A stretch of 64,000 bases of DNA from Fusobacterium gastrosuis. GTDB lineage: Bacteria > Fusobacteriota > Fusobacteriia > Fusobacteriales > Fusobacteriaceae. This document shows positions 63,783 through 64,000 of the stretch, one piece after another (position 1 is the first letter of the stretch; each line of letters starts with the position of its first letter). The notes beneath the pieces were generated by a model, which was not told the origin of the DNA, ran no database searches, and saw only the letters and a list, made by a program, of their open reading frames with translations. The translations under genes were made by a program, and so were the position numbers. The DNA is taken from contig NZ_LT607734.1 of NCBI RefSeq assembly GCF_900095285.1, positions 1,488,001-1,552,000 on the forward strand. Reading direction: 5' to 3'.

Positions 63783-64000
63783 TTATTTCTCAACTAGATA
63801 TATAGTTGAAAATGCTGGAATATTTACTTCAATGTGATATTCAAAATTGTTCCACTTTTCCTCTATTGATTCAATATTCCTATTTATTACACCTTTGCCT
63901 CCGAATCTTTTAGCATCTGTATTTAATAAAACTTTATATCTTTTCCTATTATCTACTCCTATTTTATACTTTTTTAATTCTTGTGATGAAAAATTGCTTA
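63783..64000 (-). CDS. glgB: 1,4-alpha-glucan branching enzyme, C-terminal part (5' end outside window)
   Basis: Only the last 72 codons lie in the window, ending with TAA at 63783-63785. The residues YKIGVDNRKRYKVLLNTDAK and RFGGKGVINR, then IPAFSTIYLVEK, match the C-terminal all-beta domain of GlgB (Y-x-I-G-V ... Y-x-x-x-L-N-[ST]-D-A ... [YF]-G-G-x-G-V ... L-P-P-x-[SA]-T). Its position upstream of glgC in the same direction completes the set of synthesis enzymes in this operon. Confidence 0.85.
   Translation of the reverse strand, partial: SNFSSQELKKYKIGVDNRKRYKVLLNTDAKRFGGKGVINRNIESIEEKWNNFEYHIEVNIPAFSTIYLVEK

Overview
The window is a 64 kb stretch of a very A+T-rich, gene-dense chromosome that best fits Fusobacterium, most likely the F. 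nucleatum group (inferred from gene content; no database search was possible). It combines outer-membrane and lipopolysaccharide genes of a diderm (FadL-type porin, a Kdo transferase, lysozyme-inhibitor-like lipoproteins) with genes typical of Firmicutes (ribosomal protein L27 with a cleavable N-terminus plus the Prp protease, class III fructose bisphosphatase, CoaX, a CcpN-like regulator). It also has the amino-acid-fermenting equipment of fusobacteria: histidine to glutamate, glutamate/Na+ symport, cysteine desulfidase, and tryptophanase with a Na+-coupled transporter. Many genes use a GAGGTGAT-type ribosome binding site, and several longer possible starts were rejected because they overlap this site.

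Layout. 1-3.7 kb: end of an RpiR-type regulator, then a leftward histidine-degradation operon (ftcD, hutI, cyclodeaminase). 3.7-4.8 kb: rplU-prp-rpmA with a strong promoter. 4.8-10.9 kb: metallo-beta-lactamase-fold hydrolase, peptide-binding lipoprotein, Sir2 deacetylase coupled to dinB, gltS. 11-11.5 kb: tRNA-Leu(CAA) and a decayed RelE-like toxin. 11.5-19.9 kb: coaX, CcpN-like regulator plus fbp, FadL-type porin, TetR regulator, proS. 20-27.8 kb: two MliC-like lipoproteins, asnA, deoD, potABC, cyclophilin lipoprotein. 28-30.4 kb: a tyrosine recombinase followed by about 500 bp of extremely A+T-rich DNA with five copies of an AGTCCTATA-type motif in both orientations, then proline iminopeptidase. 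30.4-37.7 kb: cysteine desulfidase diverging from a DAACS transporter, DUF4198 protein, YgjP-type peptidase, tnaA and its transporter. 37.7-43.6 kb: an attenuator-like leader RNA before a DUF1653 gene, lepA, YgiQ, DUF1858 and cupin genes, and a decayed ORF6N gene lying between two near-identical terminators. 43-49.2 kb: leftward operon ymdB-prmA-cmk-waaA/trmB-purA-DUF523, in which Kdo transferase and tRNA m7G methyltransferase are one open reading frame. 49.4-57.4 kb: trpS, EamA permease, a glycosyltransferase/polysaccharide-deacetylase fusion, a frame-shifted radical SAM gene, a HAD phosphatase, a nitronate-monooxygenase-like flavoprotein and a MATE exporter. 57.4-64 kb: glycogen operon glgB(partial)-glgC-glgD-glgA-glgP.

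Most genes are housekeeping or catabolic. No prophage, CRISPR array or complete insertion sequence is visible. The sites most worth a second look are the recombinase with its repeat-rich flank, the waaA-trmB fusion with a possible internal start, the paired MliC-like lipoproteins, the leader RNA of the DUF1653 gene, and the radical SAM gene broken exactly at an A AAA AAG slippery heptamer.
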